Shown here: piece after piece, positions 1 to 9,400 of the stretch
Layout: each line of letters opens with the position of its first letter
Numbering within the stretch: position 1 is the first letter of the stretch
Origin: Dyella_B humi
Lineage (GTDB): Bacteria; Pseudomonadota; Gammaproteobacteria; Xanthomonadales; Rhodanobacteraceae
Length of the DNA stretch: 64,000 nt
Reading direction: 5' to 3'
Assembly (NCBI RefSeq): GCF_044904605.1
Contig: NZ_JADIKI010000022.1
Location: forward strand, 1,393,206 to 1,457,205
Position numbers and translations under genes: made by a program
Notes under the pieces: generated by a model
The model's database searches: none
What the model saw: the letters and a program-made list of their open reading frames with translations, nothing else
Told to the model about the DNA's origin: nothing

Positions 1-2286
1 GAATCCGGGGCGCCTTGGTGGATTCAAAAGCTGGTCGGAAGTCAGATTACCGCTCCACTTCAAGCAACGGTGCCGGTGGGTGCCTATCCGTTTGCAGTGT
101 CGGTGGAAGCAACCTACCAGGACGTACTTGCCACGTGGCGCCACCAGGTGGCGGTGGCCGTCGTTTTCTATCTTTTCTATCTATCGGCCTTTATATGCCT
201 ACTGAAGGTCGTGTCCCGGGCTAATGAAATCCAGCGTCACTACATTCGGAGCCTGCAGGCCAAGACGGAAGATTTGCGTCTGGCCCAACGCGTTGGGCGA
301 ACCGCCATGTGGTCGCTCAGCGATCATGCGCGACGCTTTGAATGCTCCGAAGATGCCGAGGAGCTCTTTGGACTGCCGCACGGCAAGACCAGCGCAAGCG
401 CCAAGGATTTTCTTGCCATGGTGCATCCGTCGGACCGCCTGTCATTGGCGCATCGAGTAAAAACGGCGTGGAAGAGCAGGGCGCCGTTGCATATCGAATT
501 TCGCATTCGTCTCCACAGCGGCACCGAACGTCTTTTATCGGCGGGTGGTCAGCTCGTCGTCGACGAGAACGGTGTGAGACGCATGACCGGTACGGTCGTG
601 GACGTAACGGAGCAGTGGGAGGCTCGGCAACGGCAGGAGGAAAGCGAACATCGGTTCGATGCGCTGTTCGAGCAGAATCCGCTTCCGTTCTGGGTGTTCG
701 ATGTCGCTTCCTTGCGTTTTCTTGAGGTCAACGCCGCCGCCATACGGACATACGGCTATACCCGCGAAGAGTTCCTGGCGATGTCCATCCTGGATATCCG
801 GGACCCAGACGATCGCCCTGCAGTCGTTACGCATGTAGCGTCGCCGTGGGAAGTAAGGCAAACCCCCAAGGTATGGGCGCATCGCACCAAGGACGGCGCG
901 GTTATCAGCGTACGAATTCACAGCGGGGACATCACCTTTGCCGGCCGTCCGGCGCGTCTAGTACTGGCTGAAGACGTCACGGCACATTTGGCCGATGAGC
1001 GCGAATTAGCGTATCGCGCCTCACATGATCTCATTACGGGACTCCCCAATCAGCACGCGCTGATGGAATGGATGGATGTGCGCATCGCCGGTGGCTGGGC
1101 TTTTGAAGTGGCTTACATTCAGCTTCTCGGCATGGATGCGGTTGCGGATACCTTCGGGATCAACGTGGCTACAGGCATTTTGCAAGTGGTGGCTTCGCGT
1201 CTTGCCCAGCTCACCGATGGCAGAGGCTACCTAGCGGCGGTAACCCAGCAGTCATTCGTGTTGGCCGATGCAAATAAGCTGACCGATACGCTGCTGCAAG
1301 CGATCGCCAACTGCGTGACCGATCCCATCTATTACAAAGATACCCAGCACCAGTTAAACATTGTGATCGGGGTAGCCAGTCATCCGCATGACAGCATCCA
1401 GAGCGATGCGTTGCTGGCGCGTGCCGCGTTAGCTGCGCACGCACATATTCACAGCGATGAGCCCGTTCACCATTTCGAGCCAGCTATGGCGCAGCAATCG
1501 CGGGAGAAACTGCATTTTGCGGCTTCTCTGCGGCGAGCTGTAAAACACCATGAATTCGAGTTGCACTTCCAGCCGATCACCGACTTCCCCGATAAGCGTT
1601 TGATCGGCCTGGAGGCATTGATCCGCTGGCCGCAAGCCGATGGCAGTTTCATTTTTCCATCGACCTTCATCCCGTTATGCGAGGATTCCGGCCTGATTGT
1701 GCCGTTGGGTGAGTGGGTGCTGAGTCAGGCGGCCAAGGCAAGCCGCGAACTAAGGGACGCCGGTTTCGACAGCTTGCCGATTGCAATCAACGTTTCCCCT
1801 GCGGAATTGCGAAACAGTGATTTGATCGCCAACATCCGCGCGGTTCGCCAGGCGTATTCACTCGCCGATAACGCGCTCCGCATCGAATTGACCGAAAGCA
1901 GCCTGATCGAGCATCGGGATAAAGCCATAGCCGCGATGAAGCAGCTGCGGGGGGACGGTGTCGCCGTCTCGCTCGATGACTTTGGCACAGGTTTCTCCGG
2001 CCTCTCATACCTGCGCGACCTGCCCATCGATACATTGAAAATCGATCAGGCGTTCGTGCGCAATGTCGATCGCGACGCACGCTCGGCCACGATTTGCGAT
2101 GCCATCATTGCGCTTGGCAAAAGCCTCAAAGTAAGCATTGTCGCGGAAGGCATCGAAAGACATTCGCAATATCGCTGGCTACACAATCATGGATGTGACG
2201 GCGCGCAGGGCTTTTATCTCGGCAGGCCCGAAAGGCTTTCGGATCTAATGACGCGATGGTCGCACGCGAAAGATAGAGTGTCATAA
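1..2286 (+). CDS. Membrane PAS-PAS-GGDEF-EAL c-di-GMP phosphodiesterase (5' end missing)
   Basis: The reading frame is open to the first base, so the N-terminus lies outside the window. What remains starts with the end of a periplasmic sensor (PVGAYPFAVSVEATY, then a WRHQ motif before the membrane, as in dCache sensors), one membrane helix (about bases 145-210), two PAS domains (about 290-620 and 640-990), a GGDEF-like domain (about 1010-1480) and an EAL domain (about 1500-2250). The GGDEF signature is lost: the place where it should be reads AAVTQQSFVL, so no cyclase activity is expected. The EAL domain keeps EALIRW (Glu near base 1612), INVSP, ELTES, DDFGTGFSG, a KID lysine and AEGIER, which are the metal and catalytic residues of active c-di-GMP phosphodiesterases. 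It should sit in the inner membrane and lower c-di-GMP in response to a periplasmic signal, which I cannot name. Confidence 0.9.
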   Translation, partial: ESGAPWWIQKLVGSQITAPLQATVPVGAYPFAVSVEATYQDVLATWRHQVAVAVVFYLFYLSAFICLLKVVSRANEIQRHYIRSLQAKTEDLRLAQRVGRTAMWSLSDHARRFECSEDAEELFGLPHGKTSASAKDFLAMVHPSDRLSLAHRVKTAWKSRAPLHIEFRIRLHSGTERLLSAGGQLVVDENGVRRMTGTVVDVTEQWEARQRQEESEHRFDALFEQNPLPFWVFDVASLRFLEVNAAAIRTYGYTREEFLAMSILDIRDPDDRPAVVTHVASPWEVRQTPKVWAHRTKDGAVISVRIHSGDITFAGRPARLVLAEDVTAHLADERELAYRASHDLITGLPNQHALMEWMDVRIAGGWAFEVAYIQLLGMDAVADTFGINVATGILQVVASRLAQLTDGRGYLAAVTQQSFVLADANKLTDTLLQAIANCVTDPIYYKDTQHQLNIVIGVASHPHDSIQSDALLARAALAAHAHIHSDEPVHHFEPAMAQQSREKLHFAASLRRAVKHHEFELHFQPITDFPDKRLIGLEALIRWPQADGSFIFPSTFIPLCEDSGLIVPLGEWVLSQAAKASRELRDAGFDSLPIAINVSPAELRNSDLIANIRAVRQAYSLADNALRIELTESSLIEHRDKAIAAMKQLRGDGVAVSLDDFGTGFSGLSYLRDLPIDTLKIDQAFVRNVDRDARSATICDAIIALGKSLKVSIVAEGIERHSQYRWLHNHGCDGAQGFYLGRPERLSDLMTRWSHAKDRVS

Positions 2287-2483
2287 TTCTTTTACTACGA
2301 AGAAAGATCAGCTCAGCCTGAGCGAGACATCGCTTTCTACGTTCACAACTATGCCAGAGGCATAGCCTGATTGCGCCCGAGATCAGACGACGCGTTCATG
2401 CCGCTGAATGAATGCAACGGGTGTGGCACTACTAACATCACCAGAGTGCTCATGCCGCCATCGATACGCAAATGGATGCCGCC

Positions 2484-2518
2484 TTGTTGACCGAAGCGTG
2501 ATGCGCTTCGATCAACAA
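2484..2518. terminator. Long inverted repeat between converging genes
   Basis: TTGTTGA and CGAAGCG pair with CGCTTCG and TCAACAA around the loop TGATG, with one C/A mismatch: about 14 paired bases. It lies 15 bases past the stop of the cysteine hydrolase gene (minus strand) and 200 bases after the EAL gene. There is no U-tract, so it may act as an mRNA 3' stabiliser rather than a classic terminator. The other sequence between 2287 and 2483 shows no gene. Confidence 0.5.
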
Positions 2519-2532
2519 GATGGGATCGTGGT

Positions 2533-3138
2533 TTAAACGATGCTGGCACCAAGAGCAGGGAACACATCGCTAAACAACAATCCGATCAGTTGTTGTCCAG
2601 CGGGAGTTGACCAGTCCTGCGCGATTTCTGCGATGAGCGTATTGGTGGCGGTGAGCACTACGCCCGCGTCGTGCATCCGTTGACGGGAAAATTCTTCGGA
2701 AAGGTCGCTGGGCGAACCCGACGCATCCAGCACAGCCTGCACAGCAAAGCCTTCGAGTGCAGCGTCAATGGCCGGGAAGATAAGGCAAACATCGGTGGTG
2801 ACACCCGCCATGATCAGATTCTTGCGGCCGGTGGCGAGCACCGCATCGCGGAACGGGGCGTAGGCCCATGCATTGACTACGCCAGGACGCTTGATCCGTG
2901 CCGCATACGCTTTGGGCTGGGTCTCGGCGATTTCCGGCAAAATCGGGCCTTGGGCATGATCCTCCTGGCTGGACGTAATCACGACCGGCATGTTTAGGAT
3001 CTTCGCCATCTTGGCCAGCGCAATCGACTGCTTGGCAGCAAATGCACTGTCGATATTTTTGATCAGTTGCATCGTGCCGACCTGGTGGTCGATCAGTAGC
3101 AACGTAGTGTTATCAGCGGTGAATCGTTCTTGAGCCAT
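2533..3138 (-). CDS. Isochorismatase-like cysteine hydrolase (YcaC type)
   Basis: A 201-residue protein of the isochorismatase-like hydrolase superfamily. The catalytic triad is visible: Asp17 in LLLIDHQ, Lys83 in RIKRPGV and Cys118 in GVTTDVC. The length and the sequence LIDHQVGTM...IK followed by TSSQEDHAQGP resemble the YcaC subgroup, whose substrates are mostly unknown; many relatives hydrolyse amides or nitriles. The ATG has a Shine-Dalgarno AAAGGA eight bases upstream. It is the last gene of an operon, 24 bases after the pirin gene. The neighbouring oxidoreductase and pirin suggest a role in handling reactive or aromatic compounds, but the true substrate cannot be read from sequence. 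Confidence 0.85.
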   Translation of the reverse strand: MAQERFTADNTTLLLIDHQVGTMQLIKNIDSAFAAKQSIALAKMAKILNMPVVITSSQEDHAQGPILPEIAETQPKAYAARIKRPGVVNAWAYAPFRDAVLATGRKNLIMAGVTTDVCLIFPAIDAALEGFAVQAVLDASGSPSDLSEEFSRQRMHDAGVVLTATNTLIAEIAQDWSTPAGQQLIGLLFSDVFPALGASIV

Positions 3139-3162
3139 GGGTAATGGTCCTTTTTGTCGGGT

Positions 3163-3894
3163 TTAGAGAAAGGGAAGCGGCGATCCACTAAAGAGCATGA
3201 CTTTGGCGTCACCTTGGGGCGCTCCCAACGTGATGCGATGTGGAGTGTTTTGTGCGGTAAACACCGGGAGCTTGAGGTCCTCGCGATCGAAGCGTTGAGC
3301 CTCCACTTCCACAGTGCCGTAGATCGGCATTACAAAAATGCAGTGACCTTTGACAACGGGCACATTCAGTTCAGCACCGTCCTCCAGCGAGATGTCGAGC
3401 ATCGTCACCTCAGTGGGTGGATTCAGTGGGGAGCGTATTTCGCCATAGTTGCCCACGGGCACGCGCACCTTGGCGCCGGGAAGTTGGATGGATGGAATGT
3501 TCTGAGGGTCCAGGCTCAGTGCAGCGGGTGGCATGTCCTGCCGATCGCGCGGCAGGTTGACGAAGATCTGCAGCGAATGGACTGTTTTGCCCGTCTCTGC
3601 CGGAACCTCTTCATGCACGATCCCGCGTCCGGCGGTTGTCCAATGCAAACCACCGGGCTGGATCAGATTGCGAGTGCCTATCGAGTCTCGATTGCTGATT
3701 CCTGTCTCCGAATCGAGAAAGACGTAGGAGACCGCCGAGAACCCGGCATGAGAATGCGGCGGAAATGTCGGCTCACTCATCCATGCGTGATCGACACCAA
3801 GAAAGGGATTGATCAGCGCGGCAGCAGCTCGCAACCCGTAGGCTCGAAATCCGCCGCCGTGGTTGGCACGCTGGAGTGTGGCAATCGTAGGCAT
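3163..3894 (-). CDS. Pirin family protein
   Basis: A 243-residue bicupin of the pirin family. The N-terminal cupin has the metal-binding stretch FPPHSHAGFSAVSYVF and the later LHWTTAGRGIVHEE, giving the usual three His and one Glu ligands; bacterial pirins with these residues often show quercetinase (flavonol dioxygenase) activity or act as redox-sensitive regulators. I chose the ATG at 3894 and not the in-frame TTG at 3909, because a perfect GAGGAA lies seven bases before the ATG; this ribosome site overlaps the stop of the upstream oxidoreductase, so the two are probably translationally coupled. The isochorismatase-like gene follows after 24 bases. Confidence 0.9.
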   Translation of the reverse strand: MPTIATLQRANHGGGFRAYGLRAAAALINPFLGVDHAWMSEPTFPPHSHAGFSAVSYVFLDSETGISNRDSIGTRNLIQPGGLHWTTAGRGIVHEEVPAETGKTVHSLQIFVNLPRDRQDMPPAALSLDPQNIPSIQLPGAKVRVPVGNYGEIRSPLNPPTEVTMLDISLEDGAELNVPVVKGHCIFVMPIYGTVEVEAQRFDREDLKLPVFTAQNTPHRITLGAPQGDAKVMLFSGSPLPFL

Positions 3895-3905
3895 GACAGT
3901 CTTCC

Positions 3906-4979
3906 TCAAGCAGTCACGGCTTCGCTCAACACGGGGTAGTCGATGTAGCCACGCGCATGGCCGCCGAAGAATGTGTTGCGATCTGCATCGTTCATCGGCG
4001 CGTTGGCCTTCAGCCTGACGATGAAATCCGGATTAGCCAGAATCATCTGACCGTAGGCTTCTAGATCAGCCAGCCCCGAGGTGAGGTCGGCCCCGATCTG
4101 CTCACGCGGGCGGCCCGGTCGATTGAGAATCAGCGTTTGCTTCCAGCGTTTGCGGATATCGGCAAGAAGCGACTCGTTGCCCTGATGCATGATGTGCAGA
4201 TAAGCAAGACCCAGCTTGTCCAGTTCTTCGACCAGATAGCGATAGAGATCCGGTCCCTCAACACCTTCGTCGATGCCCCACATGGTTGTGCCTGGCGACA
4301 GACGAATAGCCGTCCTTTCCGCGCCGATTTCTTCGGCGATGGTGGTGGCCACTTCGATGGCGAAGCGCGCGCGGTTTTCGATCGACCCGCCGTATTCATC
4401 GGTACGCACGTTGGCGCTCGGCGCGAAGAACTGTTGGATCAGATAAGCGTTGGCACCGTGAATCTCGACGCCATCGGCGCCAGCCTCGATCGCTCTGCGC
4501 GCCGCGAAACGAAACTCCGCCACGGTCTTGCGTACTTCCTCGGTGGTCAAGGCGCGCGGCTCGGGAATGGGCTGCATGCCCTTGGCCGTGAACATGGGCG
4601 TTCCGGGCGCAATGGGGGAGGGCGCCACACTCTGACGATGATGCGGAGTGTTATCGGGATGCGACATGCGCCCGGCGTGCATGAGCTGGATAAAGATGCG
4701 ACCGCCTTTGTCATGCACAGCCGACGTGACCTTCCGCCAACCGGCGACATGTGCGTCCGTATAGATGCCCGGCGTGGTGAGGTAGCCCTGACCATCGTCC
4801 GACGGCTGAGTGCCTTCGGTGACGATCAGGCCGAGATCAGCACGCTGCGCGTAGTACTCGACGGCCAACTCGCCCGGGGTACCATCGAACTCGGCACGGC
4901 TGCGAGTCATCGGCGCCATGACTACGCGGTTTTGCAGCGTGTAGCGACCGACGCGAACGGGGGTGAATAATTGATTCAC
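3906..4979 (-). CDS. Old yellow enzyme family alkene reductase (NemA-like)
   Basis: A 357-residue FMN-dependent ene-reductase. The fold starts with LFTPVRVGRYTLQNRVVMAPMTR, and the substrate-anion pair His174/Asn177 with the proton donor Tyr179 are seen in GVEIHGANAYLIQQFF. DEYGGSIENRARF, a family hallmark, follows, and ILANPDFIVRL near the end belongs to the phosphate-binding part. Such enzymes reduce activated C=C bonds of quinones, maleimides and enones, or nitro compounds, with NAD(P)H in the cytosol. The start is GTG with GAGG eight bases upstream. It is the first gene of a three-gene minus-strand operon and is divergent from a LysR regulator, the usual arrangement for inducible electrophile defence. 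Confidence 0.93.
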   Translation of the reverse strand: MNQLFTPVRVGRYTLQNRVVMAPMTRSRAEFDGTPGELAVEYYAQRADLGLIVTEGTQPSDDGQGYLTTPGIYTDAHVAGWRKVTSAVHDKGGRIFIQLMHAGRMSHPDNTPHHRQSVAPSPIAPGTPMFTAKGMQPIPEPRALTTEEVRKTVAEFRFAARRAIEAGADGVEIHGANAYLIQQFFAPSANVRTDEYGGSIENRARFAIEVATTIAEEIGAERTAIRLSPGTTMWGIDEGVEGPDLYRYLVEELDKLGLAYLHIMHQGNESLLADIRKRWKQTLILNRPGRPREQIGADLTSGLADLEAYGQMILANPDFIVRLKANAPMNDADRNTFFGGHARGYIDYPVLSEAVTA

Positions 4980-5040
4980 GATGAAATCCTCGAGTGTGAT
5001 GTGTTTGTGGGAGTCGGTTTCGTGATGAGGAAATCAGGCG

Positions 5041-5166
5041 TCAGGTGCTTGCCCGAGCCGCCAGCGCTTCGGAAGCGGCCAGGAATTGGCGGATGTGCGC
5101 GTCGGTAAACCCCGGTTCCGCCAAGAACGGCAATCCGCCATCCCTGAAAGTCGTAGCCCGCGTCAT
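5041..5166 (-). CDS. Possible 41-residue ORF or relic before the reductase gene
   Basis: An ATG-started frame encodes a short protein with a natural-looking composition, containing GGLPFLAEPGFTDAHIRQFL and AASEALAARAST at the end. It could be the C-terminal relic of a lost gene in the LysR-reductase interval or a leader peptide. No Shine-Dalgarno is evident, the frame upstream is closed by stops, and I recognise no family. A longer overlapping frame in this interval (4976-5203) has less natural composition and was not kept. Confidence 0.2.
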   Translation of the reverse strand: MTRATTFRDGGLPFLAEPGFTDAHIRQFLAASEALAARAST

Positions 5167-5279
5167 CGGTACGGTGCCACTCCGTACGCTTGTCTAACTT
5201 CACGGTGATTTCCTCGAAATCTGGACGAGGAAATCATGGATCACGCCATGCGTGGAATAAAGACGGTATAGTGGATAAC

Positions 5280-5301
5280 ATTGGTCCATATATGGAGCAA
5301 T
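5280..5301. promoter_or_regulatory. Palindromic operator at the LysR start
   Basis: A 22-base near-perfect palindrome: the core TCCATATATGGA is flanked by ATTGg on the left and gCAAT on the right, with a single mismatched pair. It ends three bases before the LysR start codon and lies just after a TATAGT -10-like hexamer (5267-5272). It has the T-N11-A dyad style of LysR-type sites. Its position predicts autorepression of the LysR gene and control of the divergent reductase operon. Confidence 0.6.
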
Positions 5302-5304
5302 GTT

Positions 5305-6174
5305 ATGGAACTCCTGAACGACATGGCCTTGTTCGTTGAAGTGGTCAAAGCCAAGGGTTTCCGAGGTGCGTCCGAGGCGACCGGCGTCCCGAACTCGACC
5401 CTCTCGCGACGCATCAGCGCGCTGGAAAAAGCGATTGGCCTGCGCCTGCTGCACCGTACGACGCGCAAGGTCGAACTCACTGAAGCAGGTCAGATCTATT
5501 TCGAGCGCTGCAAGCGCATCGTCGACGAGGCAAGGCTTGCGCACGAACAATTGGGCGAAATGCTTGCGCAACCCAGCGGCGTATTGCGCGCATCGCTACC
5601 TGTGGATTTCGCGGTGATCTACATGGCGCCGTTGATCGTCGAATTCGCGGAGCGTTATCCCGGTATCACTTTCGATTTTGACCTTACACCACGGCAGGTC
5701 GATCTTGTCAGCGAGCCCTTCGACGTGGCGATTCGCATGGGTGAGCCAGAGAGTTCACATCTCATCGCGCGTCCATTGGCGTCTCTCGTACCGCATCTTT
5801 ACGCGTCGCCCCGCTACCTCCAGCGATCAGGTGAACCGGAGAAACCTGCCGACCTTGAGCGGCATGAATGCCTGAACATCATCAAGGCCAATGCATGGAC
5901 GTTGCACCGAGGAACAGAATCGACCCAAGTCGCAACGAGCAGTCGATTTAAGCTCAATAGCGTTGGCTTGATACGTCGTTTGGCGACACTCAGCATGGGC
6001 ATCATGCTAGTGCCGGAGGCCATCGTTGCTGATGATCTGGCCGCAGGGCGGCTAGTTCGCTTGCTCCCTGATTGGCACGGCAAACCTATGCCCGTTTATG
6101 CGCTTACTGAAACCCGGTTGCTTCCGGCGAAGACGCAGCGATTCATTGAATTCTTCAGGGAGCGGTTGGCGTAA
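5305..6174 (+). CDS. LysR family transcriptional regulator
   Basis: A 289-residue LysR-type regulator. The N-terminal winged helix-turn-helix reads DMALFVEVVKAKGFRGASEATGVPNSTLSRRISALEKA in short pieces typical of the group close to DsdC/AaeR-like aromatic and redox regulators, followed by the linker LTEAGQIYFERC and the periplasmic-binding-like effector domain (about residues 90-285). I prefer the ATG at 5305, with GGAG nine bases upstream, to the TTG eight codons earlier, which lies within the palindromic operator. It is transcribed away from the ene-reductase/pirin/hydrolase operon and probably controls it in response to an electrophile or aromatic ligand. Confidence 0.93.
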   Translation: MELLNDMALFVEVVKAKGFRGASEATGVPNSTLSRRISALEKAIGLRLLHRTTRKVELTEAGQIYFERCKRIVDEARLAHEQLGEMLAQPSGVLRASLPVDFAVIYMAPLIVEFAERYPGITFDFDLTPRQVDLVSEPFDVAIRMGEPESSHLIARPLASLVPHLYASPRYLQRSGEPEKPADLERHECLNIIKANAWTLHRGTESTQVATSSRFKLNSVGLIRRLATLSMGIMLVPEAIVADDLAAGRLVRLLPDWHGKPMPVYALTETRLLPAKTQRFIEFFRERLA

Positions 6175-6289
6175 GTTTGATTCCTTGCATCTTCAGCGCT
6201 ATTGCGTCTGCTTGTGTGACGACAAACTGCGGTCAGCGTGAATGACGCAAATATCGATCACGCAGCCCAGTAAATTGCCGCTGTGTAAT

Positions 6290-6305
6290 TGTGATCGATG
6301 TCACG
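6290..6305. promoter_or_regulatory. CRP/Clp-type binding site
   Basis: TGTGATCGATGTCACG fits the CRP/Clp consensus TGTGA-N6-TCACA with one mismatch in the last position. It lies 137 bases before the start of the adenylation-reductase gene, in an otherwise empty interval (6175-6441). In xanthomonads the CRP homologue Clp recognises this motif and is antagonised by c-di-GMP, so control by global signalling is plausible. A run of seven T (6324-6330) follows but I see no clear -35/-10 pair. Confidence 0.45.
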
Positions 6306-6441
6306 TTCGAAACACTATCTCCCTTTTTTTGACGCCTCACTCACATATGCGGGCGTGCAATGGCGCGCATTTGCGTATTTCTGAAAGTCTCTTCGCATCA
6401 GACGCTAGCGCATGATTCATGCGCCCATGGAGGGTCATGTC

Positions 6442-9400
6442 ATGATGTCTTCGGCACGTACCGTACTTGATCATTTTCAGCATCATGCCAGCGAGCATCC
6501 CCACGCGCTGGCCCTTATCGACCGACAGCGAACACTGACTTATGCGGAGCTCGACAGGCACAGCAATGCTGTCGCGGCTTTTCTGTTTGGCAGGGGAATA
6601 CGTCCCGGCGATCTCGTGCCGCTGCTGGCAGACCGCTCACCGGAGTTCATCATCGGGCTGCTCGGTATCGTCAAGGCGGGGGGAGCCTATGTGCCGATCG
6701 ATGAAACCTACCCGACACAGAGAAAGCACTACATCGTGGATCAGACAGGCGCTTCGCTGGCGCTGTCCACGACGAAATTGCCACAGATAGGGCAATGTGA
6801 ATGCGCTGTTATTAGTGAATCCGATGTCATGTCCGACACCGCTGACGAGGTGGCTGGTCGCCTGCGAGTAGCGTCTTCGTCAAACCAGGCGGTCTACGTG
6901 ATCTTTACGTCCGGCACCACCGGCGTACCAAAAGGCGTAGTGATCGAACACCATTCGCTGGAAAATATCGTCGCCTGGCATAACCGGGAGTTCTCCGTTA
7001 CTTCGCAAAGCCGGCTCACCTTGATGGCAAAAATCGGCTTCGACGTATCGCAGTGGGAAATCTGGTCAGCCTTGTGTGCCGGGGCGCAACTTTATTTGCT
7101 GGACGATGCGACGCGCATCGATGCCGATGCGCTGACGGACTTTTATGCGAGGCATGCCATTACGCATGCCTTCGTGCCCACGGTGATGGTACGCGACGTC
7201 GTTGCCGCCACTTCGAAGGTGTCAACGGCCTTGCACTTTCTGTTCACTGCCGGCGAAAAGCTCAATCCGGTCGATACCGACCACATTCACTACGCGCTCG
7301 TCGACTACTACGGCCCCACCGAAGCGACGATCTTTGCCACCGCCAACCGCGTGGCCAGTGTCAGCCGTGGTCTGCCGTCCTCGATCGGCGTACCAGTTGC
7401 AGGTGCGGAAGTGCTGATCCTTGACGAGGTGCTATCGGAGGTTCCCGCTGGCGAAGTAGGGGAGCTATGCATCGCAGGACCAGGACTGGCCAGGGGTTAC
7501 TTGAACAACGAACCGTTGACGCATGAGCGATTCATCGTGCGCGACGGAAAACGCCTTTACCGCAGCGGCGATCTCGCCCGTTTTCTGCCGGATGGCGGCA
7601 TACAGTTCCTCGGTCGGCGCGACGAACAGATCAAGATCCGCGGCAACCGCGTCGAATTGGGTGAAATCGAAACTCAGCTTTCGCTATTGCCACAAATCAG
7701 AAAAGCTGCAGTTGTCGCAACATCGCCGCTTGATCTTTCCAGGAAAGAGATCGTTGCTTTTCTAATTGTCGATAGGGACAGCGTCGACAGGGACGATCAC
7801 GCCCAAGACGATGCGCTGGTGGCTTCTATCAAGGAACAGCTGAAGACCATCCTTCCCGACTACATGCTTCCCGCCAGTTACGTGCTGGTAAACGATCTTC
7901 CCCTCACTCCGAACGGAAAGACCGACAAGCAGGTCTTGTTGCAAAGCTATACGAAACAACTCGTCGCCGCATCGGGAAGCAAGACGGTCTATGAAGGCAG
8001 CCAGGCTGTTATTGCAGACATTTTCAGCGAATTGCTTGGGCACAACGATTTTGACCTGGATGACAGTTTTTTCGAGATTGGCGGCCATTCGCTGCTCGCG
8101 GCCCACCTGATCAAGGACGTCTCCGACAAGCTGAGTATCAAGGCCTACATCCGTGACATTTACGAATATCCCAGCGTCGGGGCGCTGCATGCCGAACTGG
8201 AGCGCAGGGCAGGGGCCTCGGCGCCCGCCGTCGACGCGGAGCCGATACGCGCGCTAAAGGATGATGTCTATCTGCCTGAAGGTGTGGTTTTCAATCGCCC
8301 CTATTCGACAAGCCAGATCACAGCGCCCAAGCACATCCTCCTTACCGGTGTCACCGGGTTCGTCGGCATCCACCTCCTTCAGGAATTGCTCGATACCACC
8401 GATGCCACAGTTCACTGTCCCATTCGGGCGGAGAGCCAGGATCACGCGCAGACGCGGTTGGGAGAGGTGCTGGGCAAGAACGATATCCCGTTGCGGCCGG
8501 TGGACGTCGGCCGCATCCGGGTATATGCCGCCGATCTTGCCAAGCCTGCGTTCGGTCTTGCGCAGCAGGATTATCAATACCTGTGCGATACCGTCGACAT
8601 CGTGTACCACTCGGCCAGCGCCGTGAATTTCATCCAGCCGTACTCTTACATGCGGCGGGACAACGTGCAGGGGTTGAGGGAAATCATCCGTTTTGCCGCG
8701 ACCGGTAAGCTCAAGCCACTAGCGTTGCTGTCTACCATTTCCGTTTATAGCTGGGGTCACCTGCATACCGGCAAGCGTGTCATGCGGGAGGACGACGATA
8801 TCGACCAGAACCTTCCGGCGGTCATTACCGATATCGGTTACGTGCGCAGCAAATGGGTGATGGAGAAGATCGCCGATCTGGCGGCAAGTCAGGGCCTGCC
8901 ATTGATGACATTCCGACTTGGCTACGCCACCTTCCACAGCAAGACGGGGGTTTGCGCTAGCTATCAATGGTGGTCGCGGCTGGTCAGTACATGTATCGCG
9001 CACGGCACTGTGCCGGCGCTGCATGATTTGCGCGAGGGACTGACCACGGTCGATTACATGGTGCGCGCTATCGCGCATATTTCCCGCAAACCTTCCGCGC
9101 TTGGGAAGAAATTCAACCTGATTCACTCACGCGACAATAATCTCACACTGCAGGATTTCTTCGGAAAATTGGAGACGAATTTCGGCTTTTCTTTCAAACG
9201 AATTCCGTATACGGAATGGCGTGAGCAATGGGAGCACAAGTACGAGGCGCCGCTGTATCCCTTGCTGAGTCTATTTAAGGACGTCATGTGTGATGGAAAG
9301 TCGACGGTAGAGCTATATCAGAACACCTATCAGTGGGATTGCAGCAACGTGACCGAGTTTCTGCACGGCAGTGGCATCGTCGAGCCGGCATTCGAGAAGA

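Noticed and set aside
3154..3939. A long plus-strand frame across the pirin gene.
   Set aside because: Antisense shadow of a well-recognised pirin.
4976..5203. A 75-codon minus-strand frame upstream of the ene-reductase gene.
   Set aside because: Composition is not protein-like and no ribosome site is seen; the 41-codon frame inside it is more natural, though still weak.
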